DNA of 64,000 nt, from positions 124,001 through 188,000 of the forward strand of contig NZ_WNZY01000002.1 in NCBI RefSeq assembly GCF_009725205.1, written 5' to 3'. Of this stretch, positions 52,375-61,169 are shown in pieces (positions within the stretch are counted from its first letter, which is position 1; each line of letters opens with the position of its first letter). The notes below the pieces were generated by a model. The model saw nothing but the letters and a program-made list of their open reading frames with translations. It did not search any database and was not told where the DNA came from. This stretch comes from Paenibacillus timonensis. GTDB lineage: Bacteria; Bacillota; Bacilli; Paenibacillales; Paenibacillaceae. The position numbers were made by a program, and so were the translations under genes.

Positions 52375-54429
52375 ATGAACAAATGGATGATTGGTTTCCT
52401 TACGTTGTTGCTGGTGCTCATCATGCCGGCGGGTCAAGGAAACGTTCAGGCAAGTGCAAACCCGGTAAAGGATAAAGCGCAAGCGCTGGCTCAAACCGTC
52501 ATCTCAGATTATGGCGTAACCAGCCTGCAATACGCCATTAGGGATCATGGAGCGATCACGTTATCTGACGGCGCTGGAGCATCTAATCTGGAAACAGGTG
52601 CGCCCGTCACCCGGGAGACGATGTACGGAATAGGCTCGGTCAGCAAAATGGTTGTCGCCGCAGCGACCATGCAATTGGTCGATGCGAAGCTCGTGGACTT
52701 GGATCAACCGCTCACAACGTATGTCAAGGACTTTCAAATGGCGGACAAAAGGTATCGCCAAATTACGCCGCGGATGTTGTTAAACCATTCATCGGGTTTG
52801 TATGGTTCCCACTACGAGAACAGCATGTTATTTGATGATAACGACACGCAAAACCATGACGAATTGCTGAGCAAGCTGCGGTCCGAACACCTGAAATCTG
52901 ACCCCGGCGCGTATTCCGTCTATTGCAATGATGGCTTTACGCTGCTGGAGATTCTGGTGGAACGCGTAAGTGGTGTCAGCTATTCAGATTACCTGGATCA
53001 ACATTTCAGCAAGCCTTTGGGACTCGGAAGCACCAAGACGCCACTCGATACGTTTGACCGAGAGAAGCTGGCCAAAACTTATTTTCCAGGAATAGATCAT
53101 GTTTTACCTGTGGAAAATGCCAATGTGCTTGGTGCGGGCGGCATCTATTCTACTGCTGAAGTATTAACGAAATTTGCCGAAGTCCTGATGGGAGACCGGC
53201 CGGAGTTGCTTTCCAAGGCTGCGTCGAAATCGATGCAAGCCCACGAATATCGCAACGGAATATGGGTGGAGGAAGAAACGAATATTTTTAACTACGGATT
53301 GGGCTGGGATGCTGTAGAGCTGGCTCCGTTTGGAGAATACGGCATCACCGCTTTATCGAAAGGCGGCGATACGATCGTGTATCACGCCGGAATGATCGTC
53401 TTGCCGGAGCAGCATATCTCGATCGCCGTGCTTTCTTCGGGAGGAAGCTCGTTCTATAACAGTGCCTTCGCCGCCGGGGTATTGCTGGAGTATTTGGACG
53501 AAAAAGGCCTGATTGACGAGATTCAACCGACTCCGAACTTCGAGGCTCCCGTTAAGATGGAAATGCCTAAGGAGCTGCAAGCTTATTCCGGATTATACGG
53601 AATGGTCGGCGAAACAATGAAGGTTGTCATTCAACAAGGGCAAATGGAATTGGCAGCCCAAATGGGCGGTTTAATTCCGGCACAAACGTATGTATATACG
53701 GGCAACGGCCGGTTTACGAGCAGCGATGGCACGGCCAACGTTAGCTTTGTGAAGGAGACTAACGGCAAGACCTATTTGAAGCTGGATGCATATTTGAACT
53801 TCCCGGGGCTTAGCCAAATGCATATGGTATCCTACGAATATCAGAAGCTGGAAGCCCAGCCGCTGAGTCAAAAAGTGAAAGAGACGTGGGAGACCAGAAA
53901 CGGCAAAACGTACTACGCGCTGGATGAAAAAATCAACTCCCTGTTCTACATGTCCACGGCCATACTCAATAAAACGATAAATGTTGACCTTGAGCATGGG
54001 TATGTCAACGCCGCGAAGATCGTGGATGCAAACCAGGCGGTAAACGTCATGGAAATTCCGAATATGAACAGCCGGGACGCTTTTGATTTCAAATTCTCGG
54101 AGTTGAGTGGCGCGGAGATTTTGGATGTAAATGGTCAAACCTTTATCCGTGAGGATGGAATTCCTAACCTCTACGCCGGAGCGCAATCGAAGATCACCAT
54201 TCTACCAAGCGGCCAGGCAAGATGGTTTAACATACAGCCGTCCTTGGCAGAGCGGACGATGACCGTGAAAACGGAAGGAAGCGGCGGCATCATCGTATAT
54301 GACGAACAAGGGTTGCTGGTTCACTCGTCGATTATTAGTAAGCAGCCTTCTTTTAAACTGCCGGCCGGCGGGAAGATCGTGTTCGGCGGGCAGGCAGGAG
54401 ATGTATTTCGCATTCATCTGAGCCAATAA
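52375..54429 (+). CDS. Secreted serine beta-lactamase-fold hydrolase
   Basis: 684 aa. Signal peptide cleaved after about NVQASA. The class C beta-lactamase/AmpH-type domain has SVSKMV (SxxK) near residue 85, YCND (YxN) near 183, and a likely third motif around VYHAG. After about residue 390 there is a beta-rich domain of unknown role (YSGLYGMVGETMKVVIQQ). Family members are D-Ala-D-Ala peptidases, esterases or peptidases. AGGGAGGA precedes the ATG. It lies 96 nt after the two-component pair. Confidence 0.85.
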   Translation: MNKWMIGFLTLLLVLIMPAGQGNVQASANPVKDKAQALAQTVISDYGVTSLQYAIRDHGAITLSDGAGASNLETGAPVTRETMYGIGSVSKMVVAAATMQLVDAKLVDLDQPLTTYVKDFQMADKRYRQITPRMLLNHSSGLYGSHYENSMLFDDNDTQNHDELLSKLRSEHLKSDPGAYSVYCNDGFTLLEILVERVSGVSYSDYLDQHFSKPLGLGSTKTPLDTFDREKLAKTYFPGIDHVLPVENANVLGAGGIYSTAEVLTKFAEVLMGDRPELLSKAASKSMQAHEYRNGIWVEEETNIFNYGLGWDAVELAPFGEYGITALSKGGDTIVYHAGMIVLPEQHISIAVLSSGGSSFYNSAFAAGVLLEYLDEKGLIDEIQPTPNFEAPVKMEMPKELQAYSGLYGMVGETMKVVIQQGQMELAAQMGGLIPAQTYVYTGNGRFTSSDGTANVSFVKETNGKTYLKLDAYLNFPGLSQMHMVSYEYQKLEAQPLSQKVKETWETRNGKTYYALDEKINSLFYMSTAILNKTINVDLEHGYVNAAKIVDANQAVNVMEIPNMNSRDAFDFKFSELSGAEILDVNGQTFIREDGIPNLYAGAQSKITILPSGQARWFNIQPSLAERTMTVKTEGSGGIIVYDEQGLLVHSSIISKQPSFKLPAGGKIVFGGQAGDVFRIHLSQ

Positions 54430-54441
54430 TTTCTCTTAGAG

Positions 54442-54478
54442 AAAACCGCTAGCCGTGCATTGACGGCTAGCGGTTTTT
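54442..54478. terminator. Bidirectional terminator
   Basis: AAAACCGCTAGCCGT / ACGGCTAGCGGTTTTT, a 15-bp perfect stem with a 6-nt loop, between the convergent serine hydrolase and lipase genes. Confidence 0.85.
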
Positions 54479-54493
54479 CGGTTCTCAACGATG

Positions 54494-55279
54494 TTAGCCC
54501 GGATTCGGGCAAAACGAAGGGCTCAAGGAGGATAAATAATCGGCGTATGCCGAATCAAGCTTAGCCAACTCTGCGAAATAGCTGTCGATGACATGATTGG
54601 AGGATAACGAGGTGTCGGCGAAATACAGCGGGTAGGAAACGGAGACATGGCGGTAATAGTAGGTTTTATCTAGTTTTGGCAGCTTGAAAATCGTAGGGGG
54701 GATATGCGTCACGGCGTCGAATTCATTGTGAATCCGATAACTGTTTGGGACGTACTGGGTAAATGCGTTAACAAAATCCGGATCCCCGACACGAGGAGAT
54801 CCGAACGTAAACAGGATGGGCACGCGAGGCGTGTTAGCGGCGATGTCCATGGCACACAACGTTGCCAGAGCGGCTCCGAGGCTATGGCCCGTTAGATATA
54901 GCGTCTTATCCTCCGGTAGCCGGCGCAGCGCCGAGTGAATTTGGCGGCGGACCGATGCATAAATGCCGGTGAATCCCCGGTGCGTGGCGCCGGCATCCTT
55001 GGCCCATTTGAACTTCTGCTGCGTGGCGATGGCATCGGCAATCCAGTTGGACGTTGAGCTAGTGCCCCGGAAGGCGATCACGATCTCGTCCGCCGAATGC
55101 CATATAAACCCGAAGCGTTCCCACTGGCCGATCAGGGATTTCGCTTCGAGGGTCTCATACAGTGAATAAGGCGGCGGGAGGACAAACGTACCGTCCGAAT
55201 TCGTGAATTGCGCGTAGGTCTGGCCGCAAACCGCCGCCAAGAACAACGCGCGCTGGACTTGAGCCTGGTTTAATTCCAT
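54494..55279 (-). CDS. Class 3 lipase family protein
   Basis: 261 aa, alpha/beta hydrolase. Nucleophile elbow LTGHSLGAALATL near residue 133, oxyanion segment VIAFRGTSSTSNW, Asp in HNEFDAVTHIPP, and a late His around the SSNHVID stretch, the Lipase_3 pattern. No signal peptide is visible, so an intracellular location or a non-classical route must be assumed. Its lipid substrate is unknown. Confidence 0.87.
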   Translation of the reverse strand: MELNQAQVQRALFLAAVCGQTYAQFTNSDGTFVLPPPYSLYETLEAKSLIGQWERFGFIWHSADEIVIAFRGTSSTSNWIADAIATQQKFKWAKDAGATHRGFTGIYASVRRQIHSALRRLPEDKTLYLTGHSLGAALATLCAMDIAANTPRVPILFTFGSPRVGDPDFVNAFTQYVPNSYRIHNEFDAVTHIPPTIFKLPKLDKTYYYRHVSVSYPLYFADTSLSSNHVIDSYFAELAKLDSAYADYLSSLSPSFCPNPG

Positions 55280-55402
55280 GATCCATCCCCCTTCGCCTTC
55301 CTGATTCCAATATATTAAGAGCGAAGAAGGAAGATGCTATAGTGCGCGATTGGCCCAGGCTGATTATAATAGGTACAACGACTTCTTTAGGAAGGTGATT
55401 GT

Positions 55403-55600
55403 ATGGCATGGTTAATCCTAGTCATCATTTTGATTTTGGCGTTTGCTTTGATCGCGACGATAAGAATCGGGCAATCGCAAAGCAACCGGGAAGAAAATCC
55501 GCGTTACACCCAACAAACTGGCCGGAATTGGCTACGTCTAGGCGTGATGTATGCCGTTGGTGTTCTTGCGGTTGTGTTGATCTTAATGATGTTTATGTAG
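55403..55600 (+). CDS. Small two-helix membrane protein, 65 aa
   Basis: MAWLILVIILILAFALIA forms TM1, then a polar middle (QSQSNREENPRYTQQTGRNW) and TM2 (VMYAVGVLAVVLILMMFM). AGGAAGGTG precedes the ATG and TATAAT lies at 55365-55370. It overlaps the convergent deaminase-like gene by 18 bp at the 3' ends. Function not recognised. Confidence 0.7.
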   Translation: MAWLILVIILILAFALIATIRIGQSQSNREENPRYTQQTGRNWLRLGVMYAVGVLAVVLILMMFM

Positions 55601-56542
55601 TGAGCCGACATAACTTAACCCGGTCACCCTGATGAGATCGAGTTCCTCCGCGGTCATAAGCCCAGATTGATACAAGTTCAGGTATTCTTGTGAGACGCTT
55701 TGGTTGAAGATCAACAGATCATCCGTGTTTATGGTAACGGGAACCCCGTAATCGTAAAGTTTGCGCAGGGGATGTCTCGCGTAGCTGTCCGCTACCCGTA
55801 GCAGGATGTTGCTCGTTGGACAGACATTTAACCGGATGTGATGATCAGCCAGCCAATTCATTACGGAGACGGATCGTGCCGCCGCAATGCCGTGGTGAAC
55901 CTCATCCAGTTCCAACTCCTCCACAGCTTCCCGAACATCGTCCGGTGAGCCGAACTCCCCGACATGCGCTCTAAGCTTTAGCCCCGCTACCTTGGCAATC
56001 CGGTAGACCGGCTTGAAATGGCGGATCGGCTGGGCGAATTCATCATTGCAAATGTCGATGGAAGCAAACCAACGATATGCCAATACCTCATCAATCTCTT
56101 TTAAAATATCTTCGATCCGGCTTTCCCTGCCTAATGACAGCTCAGGGAAAAACGACGTGCCGGGAGCCAAACATCTGTGCAATTCTTCTATGATCCCCAT
56201 AAACGTCTTCATCCCGCCCAAGGTGGAGATTTCATCGAGGCCGAAACTAAGTGCCAATACCTCGATTCGGTCGGCCTGCGCCTGTGCGAAGGAAGCTTCG
56301 ATCCGTTTTAAGTATCCTTGGAGGCCGCGGCAATGGATTTTGATGTTGGACTCGAACCAGGCTTGCATATCCAGGAGAGAGTCGAAAGGCCGGCCGGGGG
56401 GCTCGATTTTAGCACCGGACCAGGTTTCAATGTAGGAAATGTTGCCGCCGCGCCCGGCATGACTATGCAAATCGCTTTTCGGTATGCGTTTCAATTCATC
56501 CAGCGCGTTAAGGTGTAAAGCCTCTGTAAAGGAAAGGCTCAT
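55583..56542 (-). CDS. Adenosine deaminase-like metal hydrolase
   Basis: 319 aa, amidohydrolase barrel. Zinc ligand motif KSDLHSHAGRGG, catalytic Glu in HVGEFGS, His in DEVHHGIAAA and Asp pair in TINTDDLLIF align with adenosine deaminase (HVHLDG, HAGE, RIGHG, NTDDP). These differ enough from true Add that substrate specificity is open; adenine-, AMP- or modified-nucleoside deaminases are alternatives. Start at 56542 (MSLSF) follows GGAGGTGG; the longer reading to 56590 lacks a site. Confidence 0.82.
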   Translation of the reverse strand: MSLSFTEALHLNALDELKRIPKSDLHSHAGRGGNISYIETWSGAKIEPPGRPFDSLLDMQAWFESNIKIHCRGLQGYLKRIEASFAQAQADRIEVLALSFGLDEISTLGGMKTFMGIIEELHRCLAPGTSFFPELSLGRESRIEDILKEIDEVLAYRWFASIDICNDEFAQPIRHFKPVYRIAKVAGLKLRAHVGEFGSPDDVREAVEELELDEVHHGIAAARSVSVMNWLADHHIRLNVCPTSNILLRVADSYARHPLRKLYDYGVPVTINTDDLLIFNQSVSQEYLNLYQSGLMTAEELDLIRVTGLSYVGSLHKHH

Positions 56543-56622
56543 CCACACCACCTCCATCCTAATTAACGATATCCTAGCATAGCGCATCATTAATTTCTAT
56601 TGATCTAAAAGGGGGAGCAAAC

Positions 56623-57525
56623 ATGGACATTCGAATTTTGCCCTTAAGTCCGGAGCGGATGGAGGACTTTAAGACATACTGTCGCAAGCATCGCCAGGAG
56701 GTGGACGACTCCTTCTTGTATGAAGAGGATTTGGCTGAGTTCCAAATTCATGAGGAGCATCCCACTTACATAGCCGTCAATGAGAAGGGGGAACTGATCG
56801 GCGCGGCTTCGATCATCGCCGATGATTACCAGCGAAAGGGACAGCAGGCGCGTTTTCGCATTTTGCACAGCGAAACCGGGGATGAGGCCGTTTACCATCG
56901 CTTGCTTGCTGAAATCGTGAAGCATGGCGAGGGCTTGGCGAAGATGTTCATCTTTGTGCCGTCGGTTAATCCCGGACTGATGGAGATCGTTTCACAGCTT
57001 GGTTTCCAGGTGGAAAGATATTCTTTCCTGCTGGTGAACGAACCGCTGAACCCCGCGCCGTATGACCTTCCGGAAGGCTATAGCTTCCGTACGTTCCGCC
57101 CTGGGGAGGACGAGGAAGCTTGGTGCGTCGTGCGGAATGCTGGATTTGCTCAACTGAACGGCAGCCAAACGCCAATTACGCCGGACATGGTGGCGAAGTA
57201 TCCCGGAGAATCGGATTATCTGAACGGCGGTATGCTGTTCTTGGTCCATGAGGATCGGCCGATTGGCATTGTTCGTTGCGCGGACGACGAATACGTGGAT
57301 GCGCCGATCATGAACATCGGGCCTCTCGCGCTGCTCCCTGAATACCAAGGGAAGGGACTCGGCCGCTTGATGCTTCGTCGGGCGATGGAGTTTGGCTGGG
57401 AAACCGGATATAGCCGGGTCATCCTGTGCGTTAACGCGGAAAATGAACGGGCCAAAGCGTTATATCTTCAGGAAGGGTTTAAAGAAGCGGAGTATGCGGT
57501 GAATTACCAACTGGATCTGCAGTGA
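56623..57525 (+). CDS. Double GNAT N-acetyltransferase
   Basis: 300 aa with two acetyltransferase-fold halves in MshD-like arrangement. The C-terminal half has the acetyl-CoA loop PEYQGKGLGRLML near residue 242 and VNAENERAKALYLQEGF. The N-terminal half is degenerate in this motif. The acceptor is unknown. GGGGGAGC precedes the ATG. Confidence 0.85.
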   Translation: MDIRILPLSPERMEDFKTYCRKHRQEVDDSFLYEEDLAEFQIHEEHPTYIAVNEKGELIGAASIIADDYQRKGQQARFRILHSETGDEAVYHRLLAEIVKHGEGLAKMFIFVPSVNPGLMEIVSQLGFQVERYSFLLVNEPLNPAPYDLPEGYSFRTFRPGEDEEAWCVVRNAGFAQLNGSQTPITPDMVAKYPGESDYLNGGMLFLVHEDRPIGIVRCADDEYVDAPIMNIGPLALLPEYQGKGLGRLMLRRAMEFGWETGYSRVILCVNAENERAKALYLQEGFKEAEYAVNYQLDLQ

Positions 57526-57561
57526 TGCGAAGCGGCGGGAGACCACCGTTTTGCTCTTTTG

Positions 57562-57575
57562 TGTAAACGCTAACA
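57562..57575 (+). promoter_or_regulatory. CcpA cre site
   Basis: TGTAAACGCTAACA matches the cre consensus TGWAANCGNTNWCA at every position. It lies 40 nt before the YesN-type gene, suggesting carbon catabolite repression of the two-component/ABC locus. Confidence 0.75.
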
Positions 57576-57615
57576 TTCCGAACGGAACTTGATTGGATCC
57601 TGGGGGGATAAAGAC

Positions 57616-59184
57616 ATGAGCGAGCTCTGCCGGATAATGATTGTTGATGATGAACTGTTGGTGCGTCAGGGGATCAAGCACCATCTGGAATGGGAGACGC
57701 ATGGGTTCCGCATTGTCGGCGAGGCCGCAAACGGCAAGGAAGCGCTGGAGATGATGGGACCGTTGTCGCCTCATATCGTCATTACGGATATCGTCATGCC
57801 GGTGATGGACGGGGAGGAATTGACTCGAGTGCTGAAAGCCCGCTACCCGCAGGTGGAGGTGATCGTGCTGAGCAGCTTTGGGGAATTCGAGTATGTGCGT
57901 TCCACGTTCCAAAGCGGTGTCGCGGACTATATCCTCAAGCCAAAGCTGGAGACGGAGGAGCTCTTGCAGGTATTGCAAAGAACCGCTCGCAAAATTCCTG
58001 GGTTTTCACTCGGAGAAATCGAACGCGGGGACTTGCCACTGGAACGCCTGCTCGAGCGTCTAATCGACGGATACGAATCGGAGGAGGGGGATCAACGGGA
58101 TCAACGGCTGTCCGAAGCTTTTCCGTATGATCGGTTTCTGCTGACCGGTACGGATGCCAGCCAAATAGCGGGGGAACCGGACGGGTATCTATCCGGTCTT
58201 GCGGCAGGATTGGAGAGCCGATTGTACGAGCTGACCGTTTCGATGCGGATTCAGCGCATCTATTCCGAAGGCAGGCAACTGTTAATGTTGCTGAATTTTC
58301 CCGGTCAGCACAGAGTTGAAGTGACTGACGCTGTGTACGGATACGCGCTGGCCAAAGCAGCGCTGATGCCGGATTTGACGTGGGTGATCGGCAGCGAATT
58401 TGCGGAGCTTCGCGATTTGGGGAACGCGTACCGGGAAGAGTGGCAGAAGCTGTTGGGATTTCGGTTTTATTTTCCTGGAAAGACCGTCCTGCAAACAGAA
58501 GAGCTACCCCCGGCTACCGCGCTTCCTACATTCGACATGAAGGAATTGATGTCTGGAATTAAGAAGGGGCAGGCGGAGGAAGCGTTCGTGAGATTGCGAG
58601 GACTCGCTGCCGAAGCGGCCGGGAGTTATCGGCAAACGCCCTTTGAGTTCAAATCGTTCTTGGGGAACGCCGTATTCCACGTGACGATTGCAGCCTTGGA
58701 GCTCCACCGCGAAGCGAAAGAGCTGGAAGCATCGAAGTTCACCTATTTTAAAGCCATTGATGAAGCGCAGGACGTAGCCGGTGCTTTACAGGCGTTCCAC
58801 GCTTTCTTGAGTGAAGCGGAAGCACTGATATCGGCCCGTGTCCCGCTGCCCGGCGACGGCAACATGAAGCTGCTGCTTGAGTATATCGATGAACACTATG
58901 GAGAGCCGCTTTCTTTAAGCTCACTCAGCCGGCATTTTCACTTTAATCCGTCGTATTTGTCGAGCTACTTCTCCACTCACAATGATGAGGGGTTTAGCGA
59001 ATATTTAAATCGGATCCGTATCGCCAAGGCGATGGAGCTACTCCGTACCGACGTGTTGCCCATTTCGGAGATCGGCAGCCAAGTGGGTTATTCGGATCCC
59101 AGTTATTTCACCAAAGTGTTCAAAAAGCAAACGGGGTTGTCGCCGCGGGAATATCGCCGGCAGCAGCTCGCCAAGAGGGGATAA
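57616..59184 (+). CDS. AraC-type response regulator (YesN-like)
   Basis: 522 aa. Receiver domain with VDDELLVRQG, phospho-acceptor Asp in ITDIVMPVMDG near residue 58 and Lys in YILKPK near 108. A long helical middle (about 140-400) follows, then an AraC DNA-binding domain (LSLSSLSRHFHFNPSYLSSY, LPISEIGSQVGYSDPSYF). ATG at 57616 has GGGGGGA upstream; the reading from 57589 is not needed. Pairs with the kinase 3 nt downstream and very likely activates the ABC genes that follow. Confidence 0.9.
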   Translation: MSELCRIMIVDDELLVRQGIKHHLEWETHGFRIVGEAANGKEALEMMGPLSPHIVITDIVMPVMDGEELTRVLKARYPQVEVIVLSSFGEFEYVRSTFQSGVADYILKPKLETEELLQVLQRTARKIPGFSLGEIERGDLPLERLLERLIDGYESEEGDQRDQRLSEAFPYDRFLLTGTDASQIAGEPDGYLSGLAAGLESRLYELTVSMRIQRIYSEGRQLLMLLNFPGQHRVEVTDAVYGYALAKAALMPDLTWVIGSEFAELRDLGNAYREEWQKLLGFRFYFPGKTVLQTEELPPATALPTFDMKELMSGIKKGQAEEAFVRLRGLAAEAAGSYRQTPFEFKSFLGNAVFHVTIAALELHREAKELEASKFTYFKAIDEAQDVAGALQAFHAFLSEAEALISARVPLPGDGNMKLLLEYIDEHYGEPLSLSSLSRHFHFNPSYLSSYFSTHNDEGFSEYLNRIRIAKAMELLRTDVLPISEIGSQVGYSDPSYFTKVFKKQTGLSPREYRRQQLAKRG

Positions 59185-59187
59185 CGG

Positions 59188-60978
59188 ATGAATTTAATCG
59201 AAAAGTTTCGCAGCAGCCATCTCATCTCCAAGCTCTTTGTCGTCATGACGGTAAGCATCGTCGCGGTGTGCCTTCTCACCTCGCTAATCACCATCCGCAT
59301 GGCGGAGCGGTTGTTTGCCGAAACGTTCAGCATCACCAACGGGAAAGTTCTGAACCAGATCAATACCGGGATGGAGTCGTTTAACGATTCCGTCGTTAAC
59401 GCGGTCACCTTTGCCTCGCAAAGCGGCTCGGTGAAGACGTATTTGACCGGCGGGGACACGGATTCGGTGGCGATGTCGAAGGTGTATTACCGCATGGCGG
59501 AGCAGATGGAGCAAATCGCGTCCAATCTGGGGGCTTACGATGTGGCGGTCACCATCATCGGGGTGAATGGGCGCAGTTACTCGACCGACTCGAACTACTG
59601 GCCGGTGTCTTCTCAGGAACTTGCTGACGATCCGTTAACCCGTTATACTGCTGCGGAGCCGCGACGGGTGTTGTATCAATATGACGAGCGGGACGGTAAA
59701 GCAGGCAAGGAGCGATTTATCGTCGCCTCCAAAGCGTTGGTGGATCGTACGGGCGGGCTCAGTTATGGGATGCTGTATATCGCGATTCGAGAAACGGAAT
59801 TTCGCCGGTTCTTCGCCAACTTTACGAGTAGCGGAAACGATGTGCTCGTGCTTGACCCGGCCGGCGTTGTCGTCTCCAGCAACCGCACGGAGCTGATCGG
59901 TAGCAAGTCGTCTGAGTTGCTTCGTGATGTCGAGACGTTGAAGCGCGACCGGCTGGATTACTTGAAGGGGACGGCATTTGGCAAAGAAGCGATCATTCTG
60001 GCGAATGACCTGCCGCCCTATCGATTGTATCTCGTGAACCTGATCGATCGGCAGTACACCGCCGGGCAGATCATCAACATTCGCCAAGTCGCGTTGATCT
60101 GCCTGGTCATTATTGGAGCTGCGCTGCTCCTCGTGTTCGTGATTTCCCGCCGGCTAACGCTGTCGCTGACACGTCTGGTCCGGCTGATGTCGACCATCAC
60201 GAAGAAGGATTTCCGCAACTACATCTCGGTCAGCGGCAGCTATGAAGTCAAAGAGCTGAGCAAAGCGTTTAACTACATGCTGGACGAGCTAAACGATTAC
60301 GTTCACAAGCTGCTAGAAACGCAGAAGGAACAGCGGAACGCTGAGCTCGCCGCACTGCAGCGGCAGATCAATCCGCATTTCCTGTACAACACCTTAGCCT
60401 CGATCAAGCTGTTGGTCCAGAAGGGCAGCAAGGAAACCGCGGCCGAGACGATTAACGCGTTGATTTCCCTGCTGCAAAATACGATCAGCAATGCCAACGA
60501 AACCATCACGGTTGAGCAGGAGCTCGAGAACCTGAGAAACTACGTATTTATCAATCAAGTCCGTTACGGCGACCGGATCAAGGTGAGCTATTTCGTATCT
60601 CCAGACTGTATCCGGTGCGAGCTGCCCAAGCTGATTCTGCAGCCCTTTATCGAAAACGCCTTTTTTCATGCTTTTAACGTTAAAACCGAAGGAACGATTT
60701 ACATCCTGATTTCGAAAACGGATCATTCTCTTGTTTGCGAAGTGGCGGATAACGGGGACGGTATGGAATTTGACCCGAACGACTGGGTTCCCGATCATCC
60801 GAAGAACCGCAGCCAGCTATTAACGGGGATTGGCATTCAAAATGTGAATCACCGGATTAAGCTGCTGCACGGGGAGTCCTACGGCGTCCGGATCACCAGC
60901 GTGAAGGGAGAAGGGACGCAAATTCGCATTGTACTTCCACTGATTGACGATTCGGAGGTAACCGGGGATGTGGTCTAA
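59188..60978 (+). CDS. Sensor histidine kinase (YesM/HisKA_7-like)
   Basis: 596 aa. TM1 at about residues 15-35, an extracellular Cache-like sensor, TM2 near 300 (VALICLVIIGAALLLVFVI), HAMP domain, then the His-kinase motif QRQINPHFLYNTLASIKLL with the phospho-acceptor His near 396. The HATPase has PKLILQPFIENAFFHAF and GIGIQNVNHRIKL. It senses an extracellular sugar signal by analogy with family members, perhaps through the binding protein encoded downstream. Confidence 0.9.
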   Translation: MNLIEKFRSSHLISKLFVVMTVSIVAVCLLTSLITIRMAERLFAETFSITNGKVLNQINTGMESFNDSVVNAVTFASQSGSVKTYLTGGDTDSVAMSKVYYRMAEQMEQIASNLGAYDVAVTIIGVNGRSYSTDSNYWPVSSQELADDPLTRYTAAEPRRVLYQYDERDGKAGKERFIVASKALVDRTGGLSYGMLYIAIRETEFRRFFANFTSSGNDVLVLDPAGVVVSSNRTELIGSKSSELLRDVETLKRDRLDYLKGTAFGKEAIILANDLPPYRLYLVNLIDRQYTAGQIINIRQVALICLVIIGAALLLVFVISRRLTLSLTRLVRLMSTITKKDFRNYISVSGSYEVKELSKAFNYMLDELNDYVHKLLETQKEQRNAELAALQRQINPHFLYNTLASIKLLVQKGSKETAAETINALISLLQNTISNANETITVEQELENLRNYVFINQVRYGDRIKVSYFVSPDCIRCELPKLILQPFIENAFFHAFNVKTEGTIYILISKTDHSLVCEVADNGDGMEFDPNDWVPDHPKNRSQLLTGIGIQNVNHRIKLLHGESYGVRITSVKGEGTQIRIVLPLIDDSEVTGDVV

Positions 60979-61112
60979 AGATTTTCCTATTTTCCAAAAA
61001 AAAGACCAGTGTCGTCTTGCGGTAAACTCGACATGGACAAGAAAATCACCAAACCGCACAAAGATATTCCTAACGGGCCGTTCCACCGCAATGCTATCCT
61101 AAAAGCGATAAA

Positions 61113-61126
61113 AGGAAGCGCTTTCT
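61113..61126 (+). promoter_or_regulatory. cre-like site before the binding-protein gene
   Basis: AGGAAGCGCTTTCT matches 11 of 14 positions of the cre consensus, 44 nt before the ATG. A second point of CcpA control for this locus is plausible. Confidence 0.5.
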
Positions 61127-61169
61127 TAATGAGGCGCTGCCCATCACGATAACAGGGGGATGAACCGAA

